A DNA stretch of 64,000 nt, taken from the NCBI RefSeq assembly GCF_017832975.1, contig NZ_JAFIBI010000001.1:2666001-2730000 (forward strand). Reading direction: 5' to 3'. The DNA comes from Arthrobacter sp. PvP023. GTDB lineage: Bacteria > Actinomycetota > Actinomycetes > Actinomycetales > Micrococcaceae. The position numbers and the translations under genes were made by a program. Under the pieces are notes generated by a model. It was not told the DNA's origin. It made no database searches and saw only the letters and a program-made list of their open reading frames with translations. Position 1 is the stretch's first letter, and every line of letters starts with the position of its first letter. Of this stretch, positions 53,909 through 62,734 are shown piece by piece.

Positions 53909-55185
53909 TGGAGCGGACGAAGCGCCGAGGTCTGCTCCATCCAGATGAGGGCGTCATAGCGCCCTCCCATCCGGGTGGGAACATAGTTTCCGGATTCCCT
54001 TGCCGGGCGGTAGACAACGCCGATGGCCCGGTGACCCAACCAGGCTGACAGCCACGGACCGGACCTGTCCCTGCCGAATTCCAACAACGCCGGCGCGCCC
54101 AGAGCCCTGTGCAGCAGGTCCTCGTGGCTGCCGGTCCGGGCTTCCGGCACAGTAAGCACCCGTTCAGGGGAGCCCCAGGCGTCCGCAGCCATCACTGTTC
54201 CCCTGTACGATCCGAAACCCACCAGGGTCACACCTTCGGAACCGTGGCGCTCGCGGAGCAACTGGCCAACGTTCACCAGCCCGTCCCTGGCCATGTCCGT
54301 GGCACGGGCATCTCCCACATGGGTGTTGTGCTCCCAGATGATCCCTTTGGAGGCTGGGCCCAGATGCGCACTCAGCCGGTCCACGGTGTCCGCCATGTGG
54401 CGGTCCCGGACGTTCCAGGACTCACGGCTCCCCTGCACCATGATGCGGTAGTAATGCTCGGCGTTGGCGGCAACCACGGCGTTCTGGACCGCGTCGAAGG
54501 CCTCATCGCTTTCGGCGCGCGGTTCGTGGTCCCGCAGCGCAAGTGCCCGGTTCCGCACCTCGGTCAGGAGTGCAACCACATCGGCCTCGCACGATTCCGG
54601 AACCAGCCGGGTGCTCCAGGCGTACTCGTGCGGATCTTCATGATGCGGCAGGAAACACTGCCACGCCCGCATGGCAGCGGGAACGGCGTCGGGCTCGTTT
54701 TCCTCAAGCCAGCCGATGATTTCCCGCAGGGAATCCCACAGCGAATAGACGTCCAGGCCGTAGAAGCCCACCCGCTCCTCCATCGGACGCTCCAGGTTCC
54801 AGCCGCGAAGCCAGTCAAGGAAGCCCGCCACTTCCTCGTTTGCCCACATCCAGGTGGGCCAACGGCCGAATCCGGCGAGCATGGTGTGCACGCCCGTATC
54901 GTGCCCGCTTTGTCCGCGGACCCAGCGGTTGATCCGCCAGCAGTCCGGCCAGTCGCCCTCCACTCCGATCCAGCTGTAACCCTGCTCTTCTATCAGCCGC
55001 ATGGTCAGCCGGGCACGCATGGTGTAGTACTCGTGGGTGCCGTGGGATGCTTCGCCGATTGCTACGAAGCGTCCGGCACCGGCCTTGTGGACCAGGCGGT
55101 CAAGGTCTCGTATTCCACTGAGGGGCCGGGCCAGGCTGCGGATCTCGTCCAGCATGTTCAGGACGGCACGGTTTCCGTTGGTCAT
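53854..55185 (-). CDS. erythromycin esterase family protein
   Basis: The 443-residue protein has the family motif GEASHGTHEYY near residue 43, with the conserved Glu and His, and WEHNTHVGDAR near 290. Family members include macrolide esterases, but most, such as the domain in M. tuberculosis Rv2030c, have unknown substrates and belong to stress regulons. Its ATG overlaps the stop of the beta-CASP gene (ATGA). The 3' end overlaps the convergent membrane-protein gene by 55 bases. Confidence 0.9.
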   Translation of the reverse strand: MTNGNRAVLNMLDEIRSLARPLSGIRDLDRLVHKAGAGRFVAIGEASHGTHEYYTMRARLTMRLIEEQGYSWIGVEGDWPDCWRINRWVRGQSGHDTGVHTMLAGFGRWPTWMWANEEVAGFLDWLRGWNLERPMEERVGFYGLDVYSLWDSLREIIGWLEENEPDAVPAAMRAWQCFLPHHEDPHEYAWSTRLVPESCEADVVALLTEVRNRALALRDHEPRAESDEAFDAVQNAVVAANAEHYYRIMVQGSRESWNVRDRHMADTVDRLSAHLGPASKGIIWEHNTHVGDARATDMARDGLVNVGQLLRERHGSEGVTLVGFGSYRGTVMAADAWGSPERVLTVPEARTGSHEDLLHRALGAPALLEFGRDRSGPWLSAWLGHRAIGVVYRPARESGNYVPTRMGGRYDALIWMEQTSALRPLHHEAPPSEPEFETEPTGF

Positions 55186-56564
55186 GTCGGATCCTCGAGC
55201 GAGATGCCTTCAAGATACTCCGGAACGCGCACCCGCCAGCCGAGTTCGCGCTTGATGCGGATCCGGAGCGCATCGGACGCTTCCGGTTCACCATGGGTGA
55301 TGTAGGTCATTCGGGGTTCCCGCTCGGCGGCCCTCATCCACTCGATCAACCCGTTGGAGTCCGCATGCGCGGACAAGCTTTCCATCTGGATCACTTCGGC
55401 GCGGATGCGGACGTCCTCCCCGTAGATCCGGAGTTGCCGTTGGCCCGCGGCGAGCGCGGCGCCGCGGGTTCCGCCGGCCTGGTATCCGCTGAGGATGATG
55501 GCGTTCTTCGGATCGGGACCGTACTCGGCGATGTGGTGCAGGATCCTGCCTCCGGTGAGCATCCCGCTGGCAGAAATGATTACCATTGGGCCACCGCGGA
55601 GGTTGAGCAGCTTCGAATCGTCCACCGTCCGGGTCATCTTGGCCACTTTGTACATGTCCTCGTACTCCCGCTGCTTGAGACGGTGTTCGTTGGGGTGCCG
55701 CTGGTACATGCCGGAGGCGTCGATGGCCATGGGGCTGTTCAGGTAGACGGGAATGTCCGGAATCGCGTTTTTGGCCCGGAGGCGGGACAGATGCAGCATC
55801 AGTGTCTCCGCCCGTCCGACGGCGAACGCGGCAATCATGATCACCCCGTTCTTCTTCGCCACACGGGTGATGATCTCCCCCAGCTGCAGTTCCGGATCCA
55901 GGCTCGAGTGTTGGCGGTTTCCGTAGGTGGATTCGGTGACGAGTACGTCAGCGGCGCCAAGCCCCCGGGGCGGAAACATCAACGGGTCGTCGTTGCGTCC
56001 CAGGTCGCCGGTGAAATGGACGGAATGCTGGCCCACGTCGAGCCTGATCTGGGCTGCGCCCAGGATGTGGCCGGCAGGCAGGAACGTCGCGATGATGCCC
56101 CCGCCGAGCTCCAGCGGGGTGTCGAAGCCCTGTTCCCGGAAGCTGTCGAGCGAGCGGACCGCGTCCGCAGCCGTGTAGAGCGGAACCGGCGGGCTGTGCC
56201 TGGACGACCCGTGCTCGTAGGCGTACTTGGCTTCCTCTTCCTGCAAGTGCCCGCTGTCCGGCAGGAGCAGGGTGCACAGTTCAGTGGTGCCCTCCGTGGC
56301 GTACACCGGCCCGCTGTAGCCGTCCCGGACCAGGGCGGGTACGTAGCCGGTGTGATCCAGGTGCGCATGGGTCAGAAGGACGGCGTCAATGGAGTCCGGC
56401 CTGACGTGGAAGGGGATCCGGTTGCGGTCTCGGAGCACCTTGTAGCCCTGGAACAGCCCGCAGTCCACGAGGATGCGTTTCCCGGCTGCCTCAACCAAGT
56501 ACCGGGAACCGGTCACGCTGTCCGTGGCTCCGAGGAACCGGAGTTGCGGGTGTCGGTGTTTCAT
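55182..56564 (-). CDS. beta-CASP metallo-beta-lactamase-fold hydrolase (RNA-processing type)
   Basis: The 460-residue protein has the metallo-beta-lactamase motif THAHLDHTG near residue 68 (two-metal site), FTGDLGRND, TESTYGN, and the beta-CASP blocks ISASGMLTGGR and SLSAHADSNGL. This is the layout of CPSF-73/YSH1-like nucleases, so RNA cleavage is likely. I start at ATG 56564 (MKHRHPQLRFLG), where the fold begins; earlier codons add low-complexity Ala/Gly residues. It is coupled to the esterase-like gene. Confidence 0.9.
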   Translation of the reverse strand: MKHRHPQLRFLGATDSVTGSRYLVEAAGKRILVDCGLFQGYKVLRDRNRIPFHVRPDSIDAVLLTHAHLDHTGYVPALVRDGYSGPVYATEGTTELCTLLLPDSGHLQEEEAKYAYEHGSSRHSPPVPLYTAADAVRSLDSFREQGFDTPLELGGGIIATFLPAGHILGAAQIRLDVGQHSVHFTGDLGRNDDPLMFPPRGLGAADVLVTESTYGNRQHSSLDPELQLGEIITRVAKKNGVIMIAAFAVGRAETLMLHLSRLRAKNAIPDIPVYLNSPMAIDASGMYQRHPNEHRLKQREYEDMYKVAKMTRTVDDSKLLNLRGGPMVIISASGMLTGGRILHHIAEYGPDPKNAIILSGYQAGGTRGAALAAGQRQLRIYGEDVRIRAEVIQMESLSAHADSNGLIEWMRAAEREPRMTYITHGEPEASDALRIRIKRELGWRVRVPEYLEGISLEDPT

Positions 56565-56711
56565 AATGCTCCCTGCTCCCGTCGCGCAGCGTGCCCGTTG
56601 CCGTCCGGCGGCAGCGGCAGCGCCAGGGCCCGGCAGGCGCATGGGCTGCAACGCGCCGGAATGCGCAGTCGCGATGTACGTCCTAGCTTCCGCTTCTTCC
56701 GGCAGCCCACC

Positions 56712-56727
56712 TAGGGCCGAAAGTCAC
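56712..56727 (-). promoter_or_regulatory. second DosR/DevR-like box
   Basis: On the minus strand GTGACTTTCGGCCCTA resembles the GGGACTWWNGNCCC core (11 of 14 consensus positions). It lies 26 bases before a TAGGAC -10-like hexamer (56685-56680), placing it just upstream of a -35, about 150 bases before the beta-CASP gene start. Confidence 0.45.
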
Positions 56728-56761
56728 GGCTGCGGACGCGTCTGCCACGTCGGGGCAGACA

Positions 56762-56804
56762 AAGGACCGCCGGTTCCCCAAAAAGCAGGAATCCGGCGGC
56801 CCTT
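56762..56804 (-). terminator. terminator after the LGFP/transpeptidase-like gene
   Basis: A 12-bp stem with one mismatch (AAGGACCGCCGG against CCGGCGGCCCTT), extended by TTCC/GGAA, encloses an A-rich loop. It begins about 26 bases past the gene's stop on the minus strand. Confidence 0.65.
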
Positions 56805-56830
56805 ATGCCCATCATCGGCAGAATCGGCTC

Positions 56831-58960
56831 CTACCGGAATATGTCGCGAGCGACCCCCATGATTATCCGATCGCCCGGAGTCGACTTCCTGAGGAAATCC
56901 TCCACAGCCCAATCGTCAAGGGCGATGCAACCGGCAGTCGGAACCTTGTGCTCGTGCAGGAAGATGGCAAAACCTGCATCGTGGACGATCTCGGAATCTG
57001 GCGGGCGGTTGTAGTTGATGACGGCACCCTGGCGGTAATCGTGCGAAGCGCCCGTTGCGAAGTACCACATATTCTCGTCGTACCCCACCCACGCCGTGGA
57101 CTCGAAGTACTTGTTGTACGTTGCGGTCCAGGGGTTGCCGCCCCATCGCGAATTGGGGTTGAGGGTGCGGTAAGGAAGTGCAGTGCCGGGATTACCCAGT
57201 CCAAAGGCCTCCGTGACGGAGTAGGAACCTGTCGGCGAATAGTTGTAGCGCGTCGGCCCCGACGGGACTCCGGGCGGCTTGAAACCACTTGCGCCGACCC
57301 GGCCGTCCGTTCGCCAGTCAGTCACGTAGGTGCCGGCCACTCGCTGGCAATAGGCAACCGTGGCGTATGACTGTCCGTATTCGCCGGCAAAGGTGAGTGT
57401 CACACGATTTGCGTTACCAGTGGGGTACTTAATTCGGCCATCGTTCAGAGTGGTGCATTCCGTGTGCCGGTAATCCCGGGTAATACCCGAAATCCAGGTC
57501 ACGTAGCCACCCTGAAAACCTTGGACGCAGGCGGATCCGTCGCAGGTTTCCGGCGTGGCCGGGTAGCCAAGGTAGCTACGGTGCCAGCCCATGGCCTCGT
57601 ATTTCGACTTCATGCCACCGCGGACGGGCTGCGCCCCCGTAGCCGGTGACCAGAAGATCAGCCCGCCCTGGAACCACTGATAGCACCCACCGTTGGGCTG
57701 ATTGCAAACTTCACCGGTCAGGGGGTAGCCGAGGTAGCCTTCGATGCCCTCCAGGCCATCAAACCTTCCCTTGATGGCACCGTTTGTCGCATACGCACCA
57801 GTCTTGGCCGACCAATAAATGGTCCCGCCTTGATACTGCTGCTGGCATCCTGATCCCGGAAGGTCGCAAACCTCCTCCGAAACCGGATAGCCTAGAAGAC
57901 CACTCTCTAGTCCACGGACTGCCCATGCTGCACGTATGGCACCCAGGCTGAGACGCGGACCGCTTGCGGGTGACCAGACGATGACACCCCCCTGGTACAC
58001 CTGGTAGCAGCCGCCGGCCCGAAGCCCGCAAATTTCCCGAGACAGCGGATACCCAAGACGTCCGCCTTCAGCGCCGTTGGCAGCGTAGTGTCCGCCGATC
58101 GCACCAGGTTCCCACACGCCGTAAGCTCCGGAAGCAGCGGACCACACGATGTTGAGATTCCCGAACTCCTGCGAGCAGCCTTGGCCCGGAAGATTGCAGA
58201 CCTCCTTGGTGGTCGGGTAGCCGATCGCGGTGTATCCGCCATAAAGCCGGTGGACAGCATTGCCTATGGCACCGTGGGTAACAAAGAATCCACCCGTAGC
58301 TGTCCAAGTAATGTCCGCACCGCGGGAATATCTCTGAAAGCACCCGAGCGAGTCGCATGCCTCGTCAGTAACGGGATAGCCATGTGCGGTCAGCCCGCCC
58401 GAGGCAGTCCACTGAGGGCCCGTTTTGCCCGACGCCAAGAGAACGGCGTGTGCGCCTGTGCTGGGCGTGTAGTAGATGGTTCCGCCAACGAATGTCTGGA
58501 CGCAGAGGCCCGCGGCGTCACAATCCTCGTTGGAGGTGGGTTCGCCCAAGGTACCCTTCGCGTCACCCAGCTCCTTCCATTTCTGCCCGATCGCCCCAAA
58601 CGGCGTGAATGGGCCTGCAGCTGCGGCAACGGCCTGTTTGGCTGCATCCGGCCTCGTGTCCGCCGTCCCACTCGGTACAGCAGCAGGTGCGGAGGCAGGG
58701 GCCGTTGCCGTCGGGACTGCTGACGGTGCGACCGGATCCGACGAATTAGCTCCGCCGGAACTTTCACTGGGCGTCTCCGGCGACACCGTAGGTTCGGCCG
58801 TCTTCAGGGTGCCCTGTTCTGACGGTGGTTCGGACGACGGTGTTGAGGGAAGCGGCATCGTCGTCGCGACCGCCATGGGGGATACACCCACCAGCACCAT
58901 CGCACATAGGACTACGGTCGAAATCAGTCGGCCCATCTTGGATGTAGATGTTGCGATCAC
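56831..58960 (-). CDS. exported protein with seven LGFP repeats and an L,D-transpeptidase-like tail
   Basis: The 709-residue protein has a signal peptide (residues ~9-32, ending AVA), a Pro/Ser/Ala-rich linker to ~115, then seven ~53-residue LGFP repeats to about residue 500. Each repeat has an LGYP-like core and a close Cys pair (CDLPGSGC and similar), which suggests one disulfide per repeat. LGFP repeats anchor proteins to the envelope. The tail ends with FLHEHKVPTAGCIAL, resembling the His and SxGC-type Cys of YkuD transpeptidases. GTG 58960 overlaps the lipoprotein stop. Confidence 0.8.
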   Translation of the reverse strand: MIATSTSKMGRLISTVVLCAMVLVGVSPMAVATTMPLPSTPSSEPPSEQGTLKTAEPTVSPETPSESSGGANSSDPVAPSAVPTATAPASAPAAVPSGTADTRPDAAKQAVAAAAGPFTPFGAIGQKWKELGDAKGTLGEPTSNEDCDAAGLCVQTFVGGTIYYTPSTGAHAVLLASGKTGPQWTASGGLTAHGYPVTDEACDSLGCFQRYSRGADITWTATGGFFVTHGAIGNAVHRLYGGYTAIGYPTTKEVCNLPGQGCSQEFGNLNIVWSAASGAYGVWEPGAIGGHYAANGAEGGRLGYPLSREICGLRAGGCYQVYQGGVIVWSPASGPRLSLGAIRAAWAVRGLESGLLGYPVSEEVCDLPGSGCQQQYQGGTIYWSAKTGAYATNGAIKGRFDGLEGIEGYLGYPLTGEVCNQPNGGCYQWFQGGLIFWSPATGAQPVRGGMKSKYEAMGWHRSYLGYPATPETCDGSACVQGFQGGYVTWISGITRDYRHTECTTLNDGRIKYPTGNANRVTLTFAGEYGQSYATVAYCQRVAGTYVTDWRTDGRVGASGFKPPGVPSGPTRYNYSPTGSYSVTEAFGLGNPGTALPYRTLNPNSRWGGNPWTATYNKYFESTAWVGYDENMWYFATGASHDYRQGAVINYNRPPDSEIVHDAGFAIFLHEHKVPTAGCIALDDWAVEDFLRKSTPGDRIIMGVARDIFR

Positions 58961-59412
58961 TTGGAGACCACCGCCTCACACTTCGCTCCAGCGGGGGCAT
59001 TTACCGCAAACGAGTCGGCCCGGACAGTCTCCTTGGACCCGGCTGGCACCAGTTTCTCGATCATGGCGTGGCCTGCGACGCTACTTGTGGTACCCACAGC
59101 CACAGCAACTGTGTACTTGACCGCTTCGGAGCCAGTGTTGGAAAGGGTGCCTGAAAAAGACCAGACGCCGTTGCTGTCAGCCTCGCAAACGACGTCACCC
59201 AAGGCCTCTGCAGCGATAAACTCCGTGGCCGCCGGAGTGCTCGTCGCGGACGGACCCGGCTTTATAGCCGAGCCCGTCGGTGATGGATCAGCGGCGCTTT
59301 GGCTAGAGCTTGCCTGTGATGCCGTCGGCGGACTGGCTGACGGCGGACTACAAGCGGTGAGCGCGAACAGACCCGCCGCGCAGCCCCCAATAAGCGGTGC
59401 CCAGTTCTGCAT
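58957..59412 (-). CDS. small secreted lipoprotein
   Basis: The 151-residue protein has a signal peptide with lipobox LTAC (Cys21), a Ser/Pro/Ala-rich stretch to about residue 62 and a ~90-residue beta-rich domain with two cysteines (DVVCEADSNG, GAKCEAVVSK), similar in look to FxLYD-type domains. GGAGG lies four bases before the ATG. It is coupled by a GTGA overlap to the LGFP protein, so both would reach the envelope together. Function unknown. Confidence 0.8.
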   Translation of the reverse strand: MQNWAPLIGGCAAGLFALTACSPPSASPPTASQASSSQSAADPSPTGSAIKPGPSATSTPAATEFIAAEALGDVVCEADSNGVWSFSGTLSNTGSEAVKYTVAVAVGTTSSVAGHAMIEKLVPAGSKETVRADSFAVNAPAGAKCEAVVSK

Positions 59413-59737
59413 TGTTCCTCCGATTTTAGGACTGGCCTCATTCCCGGCAATATGCCCCTGCAGGGACCAGCGATATTGGGGACATTATCAGATTGAATAA
59501 GCTTGTTATCGCACTGATTCGAATAAAGTTCGGAATTTGTCCGGCCCGAATTGATGCACAGCATTTCAATGGAGTTATTTACTGAACCGCCTGCAATACT
59601 TCGTCAACTACTGTCCATCTCCGATGAATTAGCTACGAGGCATGCTCCACGGACCCGCATCGTCCCCTCCTCTTCGCTCCCGCCTTTTCTGGAACCGGGG
59701 CCGGCAGTACGCTGGAACCACCCCTTGGAGACGTCGT
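59413..59737. other. intergenic region with divergent promoters, AT-rich
   Basis: This 325-base gap separates the lipoprotein (minus) from the LuxR-type regulator (plus). Its middle (about 59490-59640) is visibly richer in A and T than the surroundings. I see GATAAT on the minus strand near 59502 as a possible -10 for the lipoprotein, and TACGCT at 59708-59713 as a possible -10 for the regulator. A short open frame here has no family features. Confidence 0.5.
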
Positions 59738-61381
59738 ATGGCTGAACAGGATTTAATCACCAGCGCCCGCGCGGCGTACGCCCGCAGGGACTGGCCCGCG
59801 GCCCGCAACGGTCTGCTGGCCGCCAGGACCACCACCGGCCTGGAGCTGCAGGACCTGGCTGCCCTGGCCGATTCGATGTGGTGGCTGGGCGACATTCCCG
59901 AATCGCTTTCGGTGGCAGAGGATCTGTACCGCGGCCTTGCCGGAGCCGGTGACCGGCCCGCTGCCGCTATGAAGGCCATCCTCCTGTCCCTGCAGTGGGG
60001 CACCCGGGGGGATCTCGTGGTTGCCTCCGGGTGGCTCAACCGGGCACGGCGCCTGCTGCAGGACCTGCCGGAAGGGCCTGAACACGGGTACCTGCTCTAC
60101 CTGGACAGCGCGATGTCCCTGGACCTGGAGGAAGACCCCGGACCGGCGCAGGCAGCCGCAGCCAGGCTCGACGCCCTGGCGAACCGCTTGGCGGACCCCA
60201 CCCTCGGCTGCTTTGCCCGGGTCATTGCCGGACTTGGCGGGGTCCGGGCCGGGCGGACCGAGGACGGTTTCAGCGACCTGGACGAGGCGATGCTGCCGGT
60301 CCTGGCCGGTGCCGTTGCGCCCGTGTGGGCGGGAGACATCTATTGCACCGTCATCCACCTCTGCCACCAGCTCGGAGACCTGGCCAGGATGCGGGCCTGG
60401 ACCGGCGCTCTGGAACAGTGGACAGCGGGCCTGTCAGCCACTTTTGTGTACACCGGCGTCACCCGCATCCACGAACTTCAGCTGGTCAGCGCCGAAGGCG
60501 GCTGGGATGCGGTGGAACGCGAAATAGGCGCCTCCAGCGACAACCTGGTCACAGCACATGGCTGGATGGCCGGTGCGGGCTACTACGAACTCGGCGAGGT
60601 CCGCCGCCTGCGCGGCAATGCTGCCGGGGCGCTGGCCGCGTACCGCCGTGCCCGGGACCTCGGGGTGGACCCGCAGCCCGGCGAGGCCCTGTTGCACTAT
60701 GAAGCCGGCGACACTGCCCTGGCGCTCAACCAGCTCCGCGCCTCGCTGGGCGAGAGCCGGCTGCTGGACCGGGCCAGGCTGTTGCCGGCCGCCACCGAGC
60801 TGGCACTGGTCCGGCGTGATGCGGCGCTCGCAGAGGCCCTGGCAGCCGAACTGGAAAGGACCGCCGCCCGGTTCGCCTCTCCGGGCCTCCAGGCGTGGGC
60901 ATGCCAGGCCCGTGGCGCCGTCCTGCTGGCGTCCGGCCGCGCGGACGGTGCGCTGCCGCTCTTTGAGGCGGCTGCCCGGACTTACCGCGCGCAGCGTGCG
61001 CGCTACCGCACGGCCCGGATCCACGAGCTTCTGGCCGAGTCCCGGCGCGCCCTGGGCCATGCCGGTGCGGCCGATGCCGACCTCGCCACAGCACTCGCCA
61101 TCTACCGCCAGCTAGGGGCCGTCCCCGACGTGGAACGGCTGGAGCGCGCGGGAGACCGCGCCGGCGGCACTGCCGGCGGCGCGGACAAGGGCGGACTGAC
61201 GGCCCGCGAGCGCGAAGTCCTGGCACTCATCACCACTGGTGCCAGCAACCGCCAGGTGGCGGATGCCCTGGTCATCAGTGAAAAGACAGTGGGTCGGCAC
61301 CTGGCCAACATCTTCGCCAAGATCGGGGTCTCCACCAGGACCGCCGCGGCCGGCTGGGCCAGGGACCACGGACTGGCGTGA
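59738..61381 (+). CDS. LuxR-type transcriptional regulator with TPR-like N-terminus
   Basis: The 547-residue protein has about 460 residues of Ala/Leu/Arg-rich helical repeats resembling TPRs, then a C-terminal LuxR helix-turn-helix (LTAREREVLALITTGASN, VADALVISEKTVGRHL). There is no Walker A, so it is not a full LAL/MalT-type ATPase but may be a derived form. GGAG lies ~8 bases before ATG 59738. The methyltransferase gene downstream is a plausible target. The signal is unknown. Confidence 0.88.
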   Translation: MAEQDLITSARAAYARRDWPAARNGLLAARTTTGLELQDLAALADSMWWLGDIPESLSVAEDLYRGLAGAGDRPAAAMKAILLSLQWGTRGDLVVASGWLNRARRLLQDLPEGPEHGYLLYLDSAMSLDLEEDPGPAQAAAARLDALANRLADPTLGCFARVIAGLGGVRAGRTEDGFSDLDEAMLPVLAGAVAPVWAGDIYCTVIHLCHQLGDLARMRAWTGALEQWTAGLSATFVYTGVTRIHELQLVSAEGGWDAVEREIGASSDNLVTAHGWMAGAGYYELGEVRRLRGNAAGALAAYRRARDLGVDPQPGEALLHYEAGDTALALNQLRASLGESRLLDRARLLPAATELALVRRDAALAEALAAELERTAARFASPGLQAWACQARGAVLLASGRADGALPLFEAAARTYRAQRARYRTARIHELLAESRRALGHAGAADADLATALAIYRQLGAVPDVERLERAGDRAGGTAGGADKGGLTAREREVLALITTGASNRQVADALVISEKTVGRHLANIFAKIGVSTRTAAAGWARDHGLA

Positions 61382-61384
61382 CGT

Positions 61385-61416
61385 ACGACGACGGCGAGCG
61401 CCGCTCCCGTCGTCGT
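61385..61416 (+). terminator. hairpin after the LuxR-type gene
   Basis: ACGACGACGG pairs with CCGTCGTCGT, and an inner GAGCG/CGCTC extends it. It starts three bases past the stop codon. Confidence 0.55.
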
Positions 61417-61575
61417 CGTGCGTCCGCCTGAAGGCCCCCTTGCAGGGACATGCTCCTGCATCATTCACCCCATGGCCCCGGTGAAAGATGCATGATCCGC
61501 CCGACGCGGCGTGCCCGGCCGCGAACGTACTTTCGAAGTAGCCGGACACGGAGTCCGCCGAAGAAAGGAAAGACA

Positions 61576-62688
61576 ATGACCACCACAGACCTCCACTTCA
61601 CGGCAGGAGACGGTGCGGCCGCCCGCGGTGACACGGTGGCCGCGGAGGACGCCGTTGAAGCCGCAGCAGCCCGCCTGATCGGCATCCTCAACGACAGCTC
61701 GGCCGCCGTCCTGGCAAGCATCGGCCACCAGACCGGGCTGTTCGACGTGATGGCCGGGCTGCCGCCTGCCTCGAGTGAGCAGATTGCCGACGCTGCCGGG
61801 CTCAACGAACGCTATGTCCGCGAATGGCTCGGCGGCATGGTGACGGCCCGCTTCGTCAAGTATCGGCCCGACGCCGGCACCTACCGGCTGGACCCCGCGC
61901 TGGCGCCGTCCGTCTCCGGCCAGGGCGTCGACAACCTGGCCCGGACGCTGCAGTACATCACGCTGATGGGTGAGGTGGCGGGCAAGATCGCGCATAAATT
62001 CCGGACGGGCGGCGGCCTGGGGTACGAGGACTATCCGGATTTCGTCGGCATCCAGGCCGCTGACAGCGCCTCGGTTCATGACGCATCCCTCGTGTCCGCC
62101 ATCCTCCCGCTGGCCGGGTGCGTGGACAGGCTGAAGAAGGGAATAGACGTCGCGGATATCGGCTGCGGCGCCGGGCACGCCGTCAACCTGATGGCCGAAG
62201 CCTTTCCCGCGAGCCGTTTCATGGGCTACGACTTCTTCGAGGACGCGGTGCTCGCCGGGCGGGTGGAAGCCCGGCGGCTGGGACTGCGGAACGTCAGGTT
62301 CGAGATCCTGGACGCGGCGGACCTTGACGTCGTGGAGGGGCTGGACCTCATCACCGTTTTCGATGCCATCCATGATCAGGCCCGGCCGGCCAAGGTGCTG
62401 CGGAACATCCACAACGCGCTGCGCCCGGACGGCACCTTCCTCATGGCCGACATCAACGCTTCAAGCAACCTGCTCGACAACGTTGAGCTCCCCTGGGGCA
62501 CGTTCCTCTACGCAATTTCCACGTTCCACTGCATGTCCGTTTCCCTGGCGCAGGGCGGGGACGGGCTTGGAACGGTGTGGGGCGTCCAGCTGGCCGAGTC
62601 CATGGTCCGGGCTGCAGGCTTCGGCACCGTTGAGGTGAAGGAACTCGAGGAGGATCCGTTCAACGCCTACTTCGTGGCCCGCAAGTAG
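61576..62688 (+). CDS. class I SAM-dependent methyltransferase with winged-helix N-terminus
   Basis: The 370-residue protein has an N-terminal dimerisation/winged-helix region (about 35-120; GLFDVMAGLPPASSEQIADA, YVREWLGGMV) and a Rossmann methyltransferase domain with SAM motif VADIGCGAGHAVNL near residue 192, then DLITVFDAIHDQ and LRPDGTFLMAD. This is the rat S20/O-methyltransferase-like layout. GGAAAG lies three bases before ATG 61576. Small-molecule methylation is likely; the substrate is unknown. Confidence 0.88.
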   Translation: MTTTDLHFTAGDGAAARGDTVAAEDAVEAAAARLIGILNDSSAAVLASIGHQTGLFDVMAGLPPASSEQIADAAGLNERYVREWLGGMVTARFVKYRPDAGTYRLDPALAPSVSGQGVDNLARTLQYITLMGEVAGKIAHKFRTGGGLGYEDYPDFVGIQAADSASVHDASLVSAILPLAGCVDRLKKGIDVADIGCGAGHAVNLMAEAFPASRFMGYDFFEDAVLAGRVEARRLGLRNVRFEILDAADLDVVEGLDLITVFDAIHDQARPAKVLRNIHNALRPDGTFLMADINASSNLLDNVELPWGTFLYAISTFHCMSVSLAQGGDGLGTVWGVQLAESMVRAAGFGTVEVKELEEDPFNAYFVARK

Positions 62689-62706
62689 GCGTTGAACGAC
62701 TCAGTT

Positions 62707-62734
62707 GCCGGTCCCCTTACTGCTGGGGACCGGC
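62707..62734. terminator. bidirectional terminator
   Basis: A 10-bp stem (GCCGGTCCCC with its complement) has an 8-base loop that contains the stop codon of the convergent VOC gene. It starts 19 bases past the methyltransferase stop. Confidence 0.7.

Noticed and set aside
53854..55185. Macrolide resistance gene
   Set aside because: The protein belongs to the erythromycin esterase family, but its stress-gene context and distant resemblance do not support calling antibiotic resistance.
59551..59745. 64-codon plus-strand frame in the AT-rich gap
   Set aside because: No ribosome binding site, no recognisable domain, and it runs into the LuxR-type gene in another frame.
61385..61420. GTC/GAC triplet run as a microsatellite or repeat element
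   Set aside because: It forms a hairpin right after a stop codon and is better read as a terminator.
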